This document shows positions 35,001-45,239 of a DNA stretch of 64,000 nt, in pieces. Source of the stretch: Lactuca virosa (Eukaryota > Streptophyta > Magnoliopsida > Asterales > Asteraceae). The position numbers and the translations under genes are program-made. Below the pieces are notes generated by a model, which was given only the letters and a program-made list of their open reading frames with translations, had not been told where the DNA came from and made no database searches. How positions within the stretch are numbered: the stretch's first letter is position 1; the number at the start of each line of letters is the position of its first letter. The stretch covers positions 78,900,897 to 78,964,896 of the forward strand of contig CAKMRJ010005745.1 of assembly GCA_928212115.1 (NCBI GenBank), written 5' to 3'.

Positions 35001-35384
35001 AAACGAAGGGAAAGTAATTTTCGCTCTCAATCACAAAAGAACCATATCCGAAAAGCTAACTCCGTTTCCAAATCTCATTTCCCTAGCTCTAACCTTCACT
35101 CACAGAATGGTCAAAAGGGAAAAGAAAAACTTTGTCCAGATAATGCAAAGAATTCTTCAATTAAGCCTTATGAAGATCGAAAGTATGCTGCCGTAAAATA
35201 CACATATTCGGCAACTCCACCTAAAGTGCTTAAATCAGATAAAATCAAAGTTTTCACCTTAAAAAGAAAAGATGAAACAACGTTAATAAAAAGAACCTTT
35301 TTAGTTGATATTTCACTTACAAATCCCTGTTCTGTAAAAGGCTCACAAGGACCCAAGACACTTTGGGTTCCTAAATCTGCTTAA
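32043..35384 (+). pseudogene. gag: gag of E (copia UBN2-type Gag with zinc knuckle; in-frame stops)
   Basis: Forms the virus-like particle and binds the element RNA. The start is ATG 32043 in a strong context (CCATGG), 182 bp after the PBS. Residues about 60-230 are the copia Gag (UBN2-type) region, with SSCTTSKEIWVRLKELYS and VTFMNGLRSEWMAVVSTVKA. A CCHC knuckle CHYCGGKNHFAKDC lies at 33030-33071 (residues 330-343). An in-frame TAG at 33702-33704 ends the first 553 codons. The same frame then runs on through 33705-35384 with stops at 34890 and about 34926, and ends LWVPKSA-TAA at 35382-35384. The distal part is Lys/Asn/Ser-rich with degenerate SFGPQN-type repeats near 34830-34980. Whether 33702 is a mutation or a leaky stop cannot be told. 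Confidence 0.88.
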
Positions 35385-36767
35385 TTTTTGCAGGTTATAC
35401 GTGACGAGCAGTTTGATGATGAATGGTACATAGACAGTGGTTGCTCGCGTCACATGACAGAAAGAAGGGAAGAACTGAGGGAGTTTCGATCCCTTACAAA
35501 TGGTGGAAGTGTCAAGTATGGTAACAACTCTTATGGCACGATCAAAGGTTATGGTATGATTACCAATGGCGAGTTCTCGATAAGAAAAGTGGCGTATGTT
35601 GAGGGTTTGCAACACAACCTTATCAGTGTATCTCAACTGGTGGTTGGAACTAGGCTAAAGATGTCTTTCGACGACGAGGTATCAGAGATTACTGAAAAGA
35701 AGTCAAACAATATTCTGCTGAAATCAAAGCGAAAAGGAGAAATGTACCCTCTGAATCTCAATCCCATACGGGGAAAACCAGCTATCTGCTTGCTATCAAA
35801 GGCTCAATCAAACGAAAGCTGGCTTTGGCACCGAAGACTCTCCCATCTGAATTTTAAAGACATCAACAAATTGGTGCTTGGGGATCATGTTCGAGGTCTT
35901 CCTGTTCTGAAATTCGATAAAGAACACTTGTGTGCTGCATGTGAAATGGGAAAGCAAAGTCGACAGAGTCATCCTTCTCGCATCAACACAAAAATTACTG
36001 AACCACTTGAATTACTTCATATTGATTTATGTGGTTCTTCTTCAATCGAAAGTGTTGGTGGCAACAAGTATATACTTGTCATAGTGGATGACTTCTCTCG
36101 ATTTACCTGGGTATTCTTTTTGAAGCAGAAATCGGAGGCCATTCCTAAACTTAAACTCTTTATCAAGCAGATCGAAGTCCAGCTGAGAAAGGCTATTCAT
36201 AACATAAGAAGTGACAACGGATTGGAGTTTAAGAACAAAGACTTTGAAGATTTTCTTGCAGAGAAAGGAACTACTCACAACTTCTCGGCTCCGTACACTC
36301 CACAACAGAATGGTATTATCGAAAGGCGAAACCGATCTCTGTGTGAAGCAGCCCAAACTATGTTGAGCTTCGCTTCATTACCTCTGTATTTCTGGGTTGA
36401 TGCCATTGCTGCTGCATGCTTTACGCAAAATAGATCTTATCTCAACAAACGCTTTTCGATCACTCCATATGAGATCTTAAACAACCGAAAGCCAAATGTC
36501 AAGTTTTTTCATGTGTTCAGTTCAAGGTGCTTCATATTTAATTCAAAGGAGCACCGAAATAAATTTGATGTGAAAGCAGATGAAGGAATCTTTCTGGGTT
36601 ATTCCTTAACCTCAAAAGCATATAGGGTTCTCATTAAACGTTCAAAGAAAATCGAGGAGACCTATTATGTTACCTTCGACGATAACTACGTCAAGAGACT
36701 CAAAACCACCGAAGGTTCTGTGGGGGATATATTTCCAATCTCCAGTCAAGTTACAATACCTATTTGA
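35385..36767 (+). pseudogene. pol: Protease and integrase of E
   Basis: Same frame as gag, immediately after the TAA at 35382. It opens with FLQVIRDEQFDDEWYIDSGC, in which DSG is the aspartic protease motif. GAG-pre-integrase follows (WLWHRRLSHLNFKDINKLVL, CAACEMGKQSRQ). The integrase DDE core is complete: HIDLCGSSS (first Asp), IRSDNGLEFKN (second Asp) and QQNGIIERRNRSL (Glu). VFSSRCFIFNSKEHRNKFDV and a further FDDNYVKRL end the C-terminal part. A one-base shift between about 36750 and 36767 puts the RT in the next frame and makes TGA 36765-36767 the apparent end. No ATG opens the reading, so expression would depend on reading past the TAA, splicing or internal initiation. Confidence 0.9.
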
Positions 36768-38925
36768 ACAATACATGCTGTTGTTTGATGAGCCCGAAAA
36801 GGCTATTCTCTCTAAATCTGAAGCTGCAGACAACAAGGTAGATAACTTGAAGAAAATAATCGATGAAGCTGCAGAGAATATGGAAGAAGAACAGCCTGTG
36901 AAAACCAACAAGCCAGACACGGGTGAACCTCAAAAGGATTACTCTCATGCTCAGGGGGAGGGTTCGTCTGATCTTCCAAATCAAGATCCAACATTCCAGG
37001 GTGAGAGCTCTGCAACTGAAAGTCAAGTCCAAAGGGAAAATTCTGAGCCTGAAACTGAGGAAGTATCATCTTTCGAAGTGATGGATTCTAATCCTGCAAC
37101 AGAAGAAGTATCATCATTTGAGGGGGAGAATGCGAACATAAACGATGATGATACTCAGTCGGAGTTTGAAGTAGTAGTGAACGCTGAACTGGATCCCTCA
37201 TATGATCGTAATTATCCTCCACTCATCAAATGGACAAAAGATCATCCCCAATCACAAGTTATTGGTGATTCCACAGAAAACGTTCTCACACGATCTCAAC
37301 TAAAAGAGAAACGAACAACACTTTTCTCTAAAGTAGAATTTTGCATGTTTAATTTTTTCGTCTCAAAAGTCGAACCGAAGACCGTCAAGACTACACTTGA
37401 TCATTCTGACTGGGTACAGGCAATGCAGGACGAACTACATGAATTCGAACGAAATAAAGTGTGGAGACTGATTCCAACACCAAGGGATGCTTCTGTGGTT
37501 GGATTAAAATGGGTATTCAGGAATAAGATGGATAAAGAAGGGAATGTGATACGCAACAAGGCGAGGTTGGTTGTGAAAGGCTACTGTCAAGAAGAGGGCA
37601 TAGACTATGAAGAGACCTTCGCTCCAGTAGCAAGGCTAGAATCGGTTCGTATTTTTCTCGCCTATGCTGCACAAAAAAACTTTGAAGTCTTCCAAATGGA
37701 TGTAAAGTGCGCTTTCTTAAACGGAGAACTGGAAGAAACTATGTATGTAGAGCAACCACCGGGCTTTATGAACGAAAAATCTCCAGATCACTGCTACATC
37801 CTGGACAAGGCGGTCTATGGTCTCAAACAATCTCCAAGGGCCTGGTATGAAACTCTAACTAGATTTTTGAAAATGTCTAAATTTAAACAAGGTTCGGTTG
37901 ACCCAACCTTCTTTCGCAAGAAAGAGGGTGACCACCTTATGATCATTCAAATTTACGTTGATGACATCATCTTCGGCTCCACAAATCCTAGATTAACTAC
38001 TGAATTCAGGAAGCTGATGGAAACTAAATTTGAAATTAGCTCAATGGGTCCTATTAACTTTTTCCTTGGTCTGAATATAAGACAGGTACATGAAGGCATT
38101 TTCATTAATCAAGAGGCCTACACGAAGACATTGCTTGCTAAGTTTGGAATGTTGGGCGATTCAAAAGTGAAGGTTCCTATGGCGTTTGGCACAAAGCTAA
38201 CACCTTCTCTGGACAAACCGGCTGTTGACATGACTCTTTATCGTCAGATGATAGGGTCTCTAATGTATCTCACTGCTAATCAGCCCGATATAATGTTCTC
38301 TGTTTGTTATTGTGCCAGGTTTCAAGAAAATCCACGCGAACCTCATCTGTTGGCAGTAAAGAACATCTTTCGGTATTTAAAGAGAACTACTTCTCTCGGG
38401 TTGTGGTACCCAGCCAAATCAGGGTTCTTTGTCCAAGCATTCTCAAATGCTGATCTTGGGGGATGTGGACTAGACCGGAAAAGTACCACTGGAGGATGTC
38501 AATTTCTGGACGGCAAACTCGTAAGCTGGCAATCTAAGAAACAAACATGTGTATCTCTCTCCACTGCCGAAGCAGAATACATTGCCGCAACATCATGCAC
38601 ATCTCAGGTCATCTGGATACAAAGTCAACTTCGTGACTTTGGCCTGAATATGAAGAAAATCCCACTATATTGTGATTCCGAGAGTGCAATTAGGATTTGT
38701 CACAACCCAGTGCAACACTCAAAGACGAAACACATAGCACTAAGGTATCATTTTATCAAAGATCATGTGGAAGACGGTAACGTTGAAATTCATTTTGTAA
38801 GAACCATTAATCAATTGGCTGACATCTTCACTAAGGCCTTGCCTGAAACAAGTTTTAATAAAATCCTGCATGGCTTAGGTATGATAAAAGCTGAATCTGT
38901 ACCGAAATCTCCTATGTTTCAATAA
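36768..38925 (+). pseudogene. pol: Reverse transcriptase-RNase H of E (catalytically complete RT)
   Basis: About 720 codons open from the frameshift to TAA 38923-38925. The acidic linker after integrase (36770-37200) is followed by copia RT blocks: VVGLKWVFRNKMDKEGNVIR, VKGYCQEEGIDYEETFAPVA, DVKCAFLNGELEETMYVEQP and QIYVDDIIFGST. YVDD is intact at 37954-37965. RNase H follows with LGGCGLDRKSTTGGCQFLDG, SLSTAEAEYIAATSC and PLYCDSESAIRICHN, and ends in HFVRTINQLADIFTKALPE. One Asp of the usual SDAD pair in RNase H reads Asn (SNADLGG), which might weaken RNase H. This is the only copia RT in the window that looks catalytically intact, although the gag-pol frame is broken upstream. Confidence 0.93.
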
Positions 38926-39109
38926 AAGTTAGAAGCAAAATAGAGCGAACGCTCGGTCCATTTCGGGTTCGGTTCTTCTGGGAACCGAAATGCACCGAAT
39001 GCTCGGTCCATTTCGGGTTCGGTTTCATCGGGCTCGCTTCGCCTCTAATTTCTATCTTATGGTTTCGGTTGTATAGTATGTATACTCTTTTCTTGCAACT
39101 TTCTTTACG

Positions 39110-39270
39110 CATTTCTTTTATATTTCATAAAATCCAAAAATATTTTTCTTTCTGTTTTTTTTTTCTTTTTCAGAACATTTCTTAAAATCCAAAAATATTT
39201 TTCTTTTCATTTTCGTTTCTTGTTAATAAATTCCAAAATTTATTTCTCTTCTGCTTACTTCGTGTGCAAG
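39110..39270 (+). repeat. Pyrimidine-rich spacer with repeated motif, pol to third ORF of E
   Basis: AAAATCCAAAAATATTTTTC occurs at about 39129 and 39187, with TTTTTTCTTTTTCAG between them (ending about 39174), which looks like a 3' splice site. C has a longer array of a related motif at the same place. Confidence 0.55.
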
Positions 39271-39284
39271 AATTTCTCTTAATA

Positions 39285-40570
39285 ATGGAGCTGGGGCAGG
39301 TATCAATCTCAGACGTCATTTAGCCGAAAAACTCAGACCTGCGTTGGATATCTTGAGTCGGATAGAGGGTGTTCCGGTGACTTCTGTCAAGCCGAAACAA
39401 GGGGGAGAAAAGGTTACTCAAGCTGGCAAGGATGATACTCAACCTCCTCCCGAACCCAAATCAACAGCTGCACCGAAGGATAATGTAGCTTCGGTCAGCA
39501 AAAGGGATAAGAAGAAGAAGAAGATTGGAGAAGATGATGTGGATGATGATGATGATTTTGAAGATATCTTGGGTGAAAATCCCTCTAAGCCTTTTCAGAA
39601 AACTAAGCCCACTGATAAGGAGCTTGAGAAAAAGATTGAGAAGGAAACGGTTGAGTTCGAGAAGAAGCTATAAGAAAAGGAGCTCTTGGAGAAAAAGAAG
39701 TCCATATTTCCAGAATGGACTATTGAATCGCTCCATAGAGAAGGTATAGATGAACCGAGTACTCATTGGCACGAACCTATTATGTCGTTCGGTCTTGAGA
39801 ACTCGAAGGACACTCAATTCGATATGCCAATCACTCGAAAGGCATTTATCTTTCATTGCTTCAACTCAACTGCTGTCATTCCCTCTCCGGACCCGAAGGT
39901 AGATCGGGTTCTGTTGGAATTTTATCTGGAGTTCGCTCAGCCACAGTACTTGACCTGGAGCTAAGAGAAGATTACTACGGTCAAGGTACTGAAGCCTTAT
40001 TCAGCTGGAAAATTTGTCAATGTCAAGTTTAAAGTGACCCGAGGCTCTGATAGCTCGGTTCATAATTTTTCCCTGGCTGATCTACCGAACCTTAACCCTC
40101 ACGACTGGATACTCCTCAACAATATTTTGCTGTCCAATCCTCAGGAGTATCAGCTGATCATTGACCACATCAAGTGAATGCTTGTTTGCTACATTCATGA
40201 AGTAGCAAAAATGGATTAAGAAATCGCATCTGCCATTCACAAGCGACCAACGATCAAACCTATTGGAAGAACTGGCAATGTGAACGCGATGGTCAAGGGT
40301 AAAATCGACCCAAAATTTCACACAGTGATGTTCGTTAGGGGCGAAAGTCAAAAATGTCTTTTTGCTCTTATTGATAAGCACCTGTTCTCAACAGCTTGCT
40401 TGGAGCATATTTTGGAGATCATTCACAGGTGTGATCAGAATTCTGCAGCAGACAAGAAGTTGTTTACTGATATGCTACGCTGGTATATCCAATTTCGGCA
40501 GACACTTCTTGCTATCATTCCTCGGTTGTTCAAGGTTGTGAAGAAAGTGAAGGCTACACAACAGAAATAA
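39285..40570 (+). pseudogene. Third ORF of E, N-terminally shortened, with in-frame stops
   Basis: An ATG at 39285 is out of frame with the long reading, which is open from about 39287. The reading runs in one frame to TAA 40568-40570 (about 430 codons), with stops at about 39671, 39962, 40176 and 40217 but no frameshift. It holds a Lys/Asp-rich segment (KRDKKKKKIGEDDVDDDDDF) and a charged helix (KELEKKIEKETVEFEKKL). The C-terminal part ends DKKLFTDMLRWYIQFRQTLL, which resembles the end of the third ORF of C (DKKELKKIISWYTEIRR). The large N-terminal and coiled-coil parts seen in C are missing. Function unknown; no membrane segment or signal peptide is evident. Confidence 0.65.
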
Positions 40571-40590
40571 TCTCTCGCCTCATTTGACGC

Positions 40591-40602
40591 AAAGGGGGAT
40601 AT
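40591..40602 (+). other. Polypurine tract of E
   Basis: AAAGGGGGATAT directly before the 3' LTR. Confidence 0.9.
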
Positions 40603-40941
40603 TGTTGGGTCGAATAAGTGTTGCGTCATGGGCTCGGTCCTTAGCCCAGTTTTGCTATCAGGTTGGGCCTGTCCAACCGTGATTGTTTTGTTTAGGGTTT
40701 AGTATTTAAGGTGCATGCATGCAGCCTTTAAGAGTAGCGCTTTGATAATTATTAACTGATTTTGTACTACAAACCCTAGCTCGCCTCTACAGTGGAAGTT
40801 CTTTGTCGAGCTCTGCTGAGGCGTGACTACATTTGAATCATTAAGCATCATTTGATTCTATATTGTGTTCTTTGTGTTTATTTGATTTTATTGTTTACCC
40901 TGTTGAAGATCTAATCGATCTAAGAGTTTTTCAACTCAACA
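40603..40941 (+). repeat. 3' LTR of element E
   Basis: 339 bp, two differences from the 5' LTR, followed by the ATCTA duplication at 40942-40946 and the resumed gag of C. Confidence 0.96.
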
Positions 40942-40946
40942 ATCTA

Positions 40947-42661
40947 CCTTCGCTCTTTCGTATGCTAGAAAAGGTAATAATTTCCTATGTTGTTCCTTGC
41001 TAATATCACACGAATGATGCAATGCAGTTAATTTTGCATATAGACGTTTAGCAGAATTGCAGTAGATATTTCGTTGAGCTAACAAAAGTTTTACATCACT
41101 AGATAACGAATCACGATCACACATTATGTTTGTTATTTGCAATTCTAAACATTCTATCTTGACAACTTTCGAATCTAACTTCTTCTGTGTCTCTAACAAC
41201 TGATTGCTTAATTTCTTAGCTTCATTGCTAGCAGAAACAACCAAATTATCGAAATAAGCAACAGTATCATCAAAAGCAACAATTTCAGAATCATATGCAC
41301 TTAAAGGAATATTGAAAGATTGAAGAATATTACGTACCTTTGTTGTCATTGGAGACTTATCAGTAGATTTTGACACAAAGCAACGGCCCTTGACCTCTTC
41401 GTCTGAATCTTCCTCCAGCTTTGCATACATAGCCCCATGCGTAGGATTACGCATTTCCTCATCATCGGAGCCCGAAGACCAGATTTGATATGTGCCATCA
41501 TTCTCCTGTTGACCTTGAGCCACCAAAGACAGATTTTTCGCCTTCGTACGTACCTCTTCCAACCTCTCCACATAATATGCCTCATCCTTCACTCTATTCT
41601 TCTTCTCATCTTTCTTTCGAAGCATGCAATTATTTGCTAGATGATTGGCTCCATTGCAATAATGAGAATCCATACCAGAATCTCCTTTCAATTTCTTCTC
41701 TTTCTTTTCCTCAGCACCCTTCGCATCATTCTTCTCATACTTATTCTTCTCTTCTCCTGTAGCTTTGTTCACGAAACTTCCTTTTCCTTCACTTTGCTTC
41801 ACCTTCGAATTAAAAGGTTTCTTGAAAAACTTTTTGACTCAGTTGTTAGAGTAAAAAGCAATTGCCTCATCATTCGAATTCATTATAAACCCCTCTTCAT
41901 CATCAGAATCATCTTTTTCGACAGTTTCCTTTTCAGTCACTTTAGAGACAAGTGCTAATGGACCTCCCAGACTAAGCTTCGACTCTTCTGCCATTTCGTT
42001 CACTTCACTTTCATGAGTTTTCAGTTGATTGTACAAATCATTCAAAGAAGATGTATCGAAACTCTGTTGATTTTTCACCATCATGCTAACACTTCTCCAT
42101 TCTTTACGGAGTCCCATAACAAAGGTGAGATTGAATTCCATGGCAGACCTCGTGATTCCATAACGATTGCATTTGTAAATCAGCTCATTCAGCCTATCAT
42201 AGTAATTTTCAATCGTTTCACCATCTTTTTGCTTGAAATCCTTCAATTCAATCAAACATTGCTTAACTGAATTGATTTTCGTCTTCTCGCTGCGTTGAAA
42301 CTTTTCTCTGAGATTATTCCAGATTTCCTTTGCAGTTGTACAACTTCTGACATAGTTATACACAACTGGAGGCAATGCACCACGCAACTCCCTTATGCAT
42401 CGTTTTTCAAGTTTCTTCATACGATCAGTTTGATTTTCCACACTCGTAGTACTGGATGAAGATCCAACTGGTTGAAGGTTCGTTGGAAGAGTAACATTCC
42501 CTGAGATGCAAGACCAAAGCTCTTCATCGATTCCATTTTAAGTAATCCTGCATACGATCAAACCACTGATCATAGTATTCAAGAATGAGCATAGGAATCT
42601 TAGTTGAAGATCCTAGCAGATGAGAGTATGAAGTCATCGAGTTGAGATTGAAGTTCGCCAT
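40947..42661 (-). pseudogene. gag: gag of C (proximal part)
   Basis: Read on the minus strand. The start is ATG 42661 (MANFNLNSMTSYSHLLGSST). A single extra base near 42538 breaks the frame about 40 codons in. The UBN2-type Gag region is open at 41839-42441 (SCTTAKEIWNNLREKFQRSE, FVMGLRKEWRSVSMMVKNQQ). A TGA at 41839 is followed in the same frame by 41802-40947. The zinc knuckle reads SHYCNGANHLANNC, so its first Cys has become Ser. After it come acidic and coiled-coil-like stretches (AKKLSNQLLETQKKLDSKVV) up to the E insertion point. The frame resumes on the other side of E at 31507. Confidence 0.87.
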
Positions 42662-42905
42662 TGATGTACGGAAGAAAATTTTTGAGAATTTATGAGAAAT
42701 CAAAGAGAATTTGAGAGCAAATTGCTGAATTGATCAGAAAAACAAAGTAGAATACTCGATTCAACAAATCTGTTGCAGAATCAAATCACAACTTAAGATC
42801 TAGAAAGCTTTTTCACGTCAAAAGACGCGGAACTTTTTGAACCAGAATTTTGATTCAAAAACCTTTTGAAACAAAGTGAAAATTAGATCTCAGATCATGA
42901 TTCCT

Positions 42906-42917
42906 GCTCTGATACCA
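42906..42917 (-). other. Primer-binding site of C (tRNA-iMet)
   Basis: TGGTATCAGAGC on the minus strand, one base after the 5' LTR. Confidence 0.92.
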
Positions 42918-42918
42918 A

Positions 42919-43232
42919 TGGATGAATCGTGGAATCAAGTATTAATCAAAATCAGAGTAAAACTAATGCAGATTGAACAAACGATGTAAATAAGATCTGG
43001 TTTCTACTCATTTATGCTTTCAACTTTTACAGAGAAAATAGACAGGTTCTGTAAAGGACTCATATCTAACTCTAGTAAAGTTCCATATTTATAGGAACAG
43101 TGAAAGCATACAAAAAATACTAAGGCATTGACAATTAAGCTTCGTACGAAATACACCTCAGTAAATAAACTTAACAAACATACGAAGGGTACAACAGACT
43201 TCGACATATTACAACTAAATTCGACCCTTACA
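42919..43232 (-). repeat. 5' LTR of element C
   Basis: 314 bp, paired with 17678-17990, followed on the plus strand by the AGTGG duplication at 43233-43237. The minus-strand TATA box is kept (TATAAATA near 43085-43095). Confidence 0.93.
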
Positions 43233-43237
43233 AGTGG

Positions 43238-44337
43238 TCGTCAGTAATCCGGATAGTCGCAGGAGCGGGTGCTGACACCGGTCCTGCTGCATCCAAAATC
43301 GAATATTGGGACTTCTTGTGGCCCCTATGGTTGCACTGAAAGCAAATCAGATCTGATTTCGGGGTGATGGTGGTGGTAGCAGTACAATCACTGCTGACAT
43401 GACCAGTCCGGCCGCAGCCGAAGCAGCCAGAACCACCCACCTTGCACGTCCCCTCGTGCGACCTGTCGTACCTGCCACGACGGCCTCGGCCCTATTGTCC
43501 CTTCCCTCTCGAATCAACTACATTGGGCCTCTTGCCCAAACCCTCAACACTGGACACAGAATCTAGCTTCCTCTTCTTCTCCATCTCAAGATCAATCTCC
43601 CTCTCTCTAGCCATCGCTATCATTTCTTCCAGCGTCTTACAGCTGGATCGGCTAACAAACTGCCAAATATCACTCCTCAACATCTCATGGTACCGGGCTT
43701 TCTTCATCTCCTCGTCTTCTACATACTGTGAAACCAGGAGTGCCCTCTCCCTGAACATAGCGGTGATCTCAACCGCCGTCTCAGTGGTCCGGCGAAGACC
43801 CTGGAACTCTCGCGACAACTGCTGCACTTCAATCACCGATGGAAACTTGGCTCAGAACCTGGTCGAGAAATCACCCCAGATCATCGAATCAACAACATCA
43901 CGACCTACCTCTTCCCACCAATCACGTGCCATGTCCTTCAAGAGGCAGGAAGCTAGTCTGACCTTGTTCCCCTCGGTACATCGACTGGTACGGAAGGTCT
44001 TAGAAACATCTGCTAACCACTTGTTGCTCGCAATGGGGTCCCTCACCCCGTGATAATCTGGGGCTCCGCATGCCCTGAACACTTTGAAATTCAGAGAATG
44101 CAACCCGACCAAAGCCACAATCTCAGCGCGAAAGGCACTCAACCACTCATCAAGAATCTCCATAATACCCTCCTTGATCGTGCCAAAGATCATAGGAGTC
44201 CGCTCAAGGATACTGCACGGAATCTCAGACGAGATGAACTCCCTCGTCTGGTCATCAAGCTGCCCGACTCCAGAACCTGTGCCTGAACCCTCCCTAAAAC
44301 CAGAACTGCCAACTGGTGTGCCTCGTAAAACCAACAT
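43238..44337 (-). pseudogene. gag: gag of B, two in-frame stops
   Basis: Read on the minus strand in one frame. The start is uncertain, near 44337 (MLVLRGTPVGSSGF). The capsid region is seen as RDPIASNKWLADVSKTFRTS and KDMARDWWEEV at about 43900-44050. Stops occur at 43852 and 43492. A helical RNA-binding stretch follows (EEMIAMAREREIDLEMEKKR). Near the end lie two zinc knuckles: CFGCGRTGHVSSDC is complete, while the second (CFQCNHRGHKKSQY) has lost its last Cys. C inserted directly after this, just upstream of protease. The arrangement matches Tekay-like gypsy Gag. Confidence 0.87.
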
Positions 44338-45224
44338 ACTTAAAATAGACCATATAAACCATCAGAATACGGATCAAATATACACATTAGGAAAATCACA
44401 GCTCCACAAGCTCCCTGGCTTCATCGCAGCCCTCCTTGGATCGAGTACGGATCCTCTGCTTCTAGTAGTACGGGCCCATACTAGCATCCACATCTATCCG
44501 TACTTTCCTCAAGAAGTACCTTGACTCAACCAAGTTGCTTATATCCAACATTTCCTTTACAAATAAGGCTCCCAGCACTAGATCTCATCCTAGGTTTTCC
44601 TAGGGCCAACTCCACACCACTCTCCGCCATCATCTGCAGAAGGAACTTCCACTAACTTCCTCTAACTCGCCCACAAATACAATTACATATTACAAAAACT
44701 AGATAATTCTTCGAATGAGAGGTCTCACACTACAACGGCCGGACTCAAACAAGAGCTACGCACTAGAGTTAAAACCTAACCCTCTAAAATTATTTAGTTC
44801 CCATAATATGTGACTTAGCATATTTGTTTACTAGTTACCAGAAGATAGTTAGAATTCCTAAGAGCACAAAGCAAGTAGCATTCGAGCATCAAGTAATCAG
44901 AACCAAGCATAACCTAATCAGGCCATCCTATTACTGATTGATCAGTACTAGCATGCAAGTCTATAAGCTCATACTACAGGCATACAAAGGCATCTCTCCT
45001 AGATCCTTAGCCCTAATCTAGCATGCGATTCACAATTCAAAACATATCATAAACATGTATGGGTATTTTGGGATAACTTACTTGAGCTCGGCTGATTGCA
45101 TGCATCACACCCTTCCGTATTTTAGAAAACCTTTTCTAAAATTAGGTTTCTTTTGAAAACATAACCAAATCCTCGGTGTGAGTTCATACATAACCGAGAG
45201 TGTGCCTGAATCCCTCAAACCAAG
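44338..45224 (-). other. Leader of B between PBS and gag
   Basis: About 0.9 kb with no coding domain that I recognise; scattered open frames on either strand look accidental. It is shorter than the leader of gypsy 1 and shows no sign of that element's acidic upstream ORF. Confidence 0.5.
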
Positions 45225-45236
45225 GCTCTGATGCCA
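45225..45236 (-). other. Primer-binding site of B
   Basis: TGGCATCAGAGC on the minus strand, one mismatch from the initiator Met-tRNA match, three bases from the LTR. Confidence 0.85.
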
Positions 45237-45239
45237 ACT

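Larger units (their letters stand above)
31508..40941 (+). mobile_element. Sirevirus-like Ty1/copia element E, young and nearly complete
   Basis: The 339-bp LTRs (31508-31846, 40603-40941) differ at only two positions by eye. They are flanked by a perfect ATCTA duplication (31503-31507, 40942-40946) and have intact PBS and PPT. The order is gag, protease, integrase, RT, RNase H and third ORF. E sits in opposite orientation inside the gag of C. Coding damage is limited to in-frame stops at 33702, 34890, 34926 and 35382, one frameshift near 36760 and stops in the third ORF. Using a commonly quoted plant rate of 1.3e-8 per site per year, two differences in 339 bp mean a few hundred thousand years at most; the real rate here is unknown. 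Confidence 0.95.
17678..43232 (-). mobile_element. Sirevirus-like Ty1/copia element C, hosting D and E
   Basis: The terminal repeats 17678-17990 and 42919-43232 face the minus strand and are flanked by a perfect AGTGG duplication (17673-17677, 43233-43237). PBS and PPT are next to them. Removing D and E leaves about 13.6 kb: a long gag, protease, integrase, RT, RNase H and a long third ORF. RT and RNase H wording is Sirevirus-like, and the short LTRs with a long internal region fit that group. The gag-pol pieces from 42441 down to 26007 lie in one frame when E is disregarded, apart from one indel near 42538, so most damage is by point nonsense mutations. Confidence 0.92.

Noticed and set aside
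35040..35380. Possibility that the end of gag in E is a separate gene
   Set aside because: It is in the same frame as gag, has the same composition and ends at the same conserved position as in C.
17678..43232. Reading 17678-43232 as a single 25-kb giant retrotransposon
   Set aside because: D and E have their own termini and target duplications, and the frames of C continue across both, so C is about 13.6 kb with two insertions.
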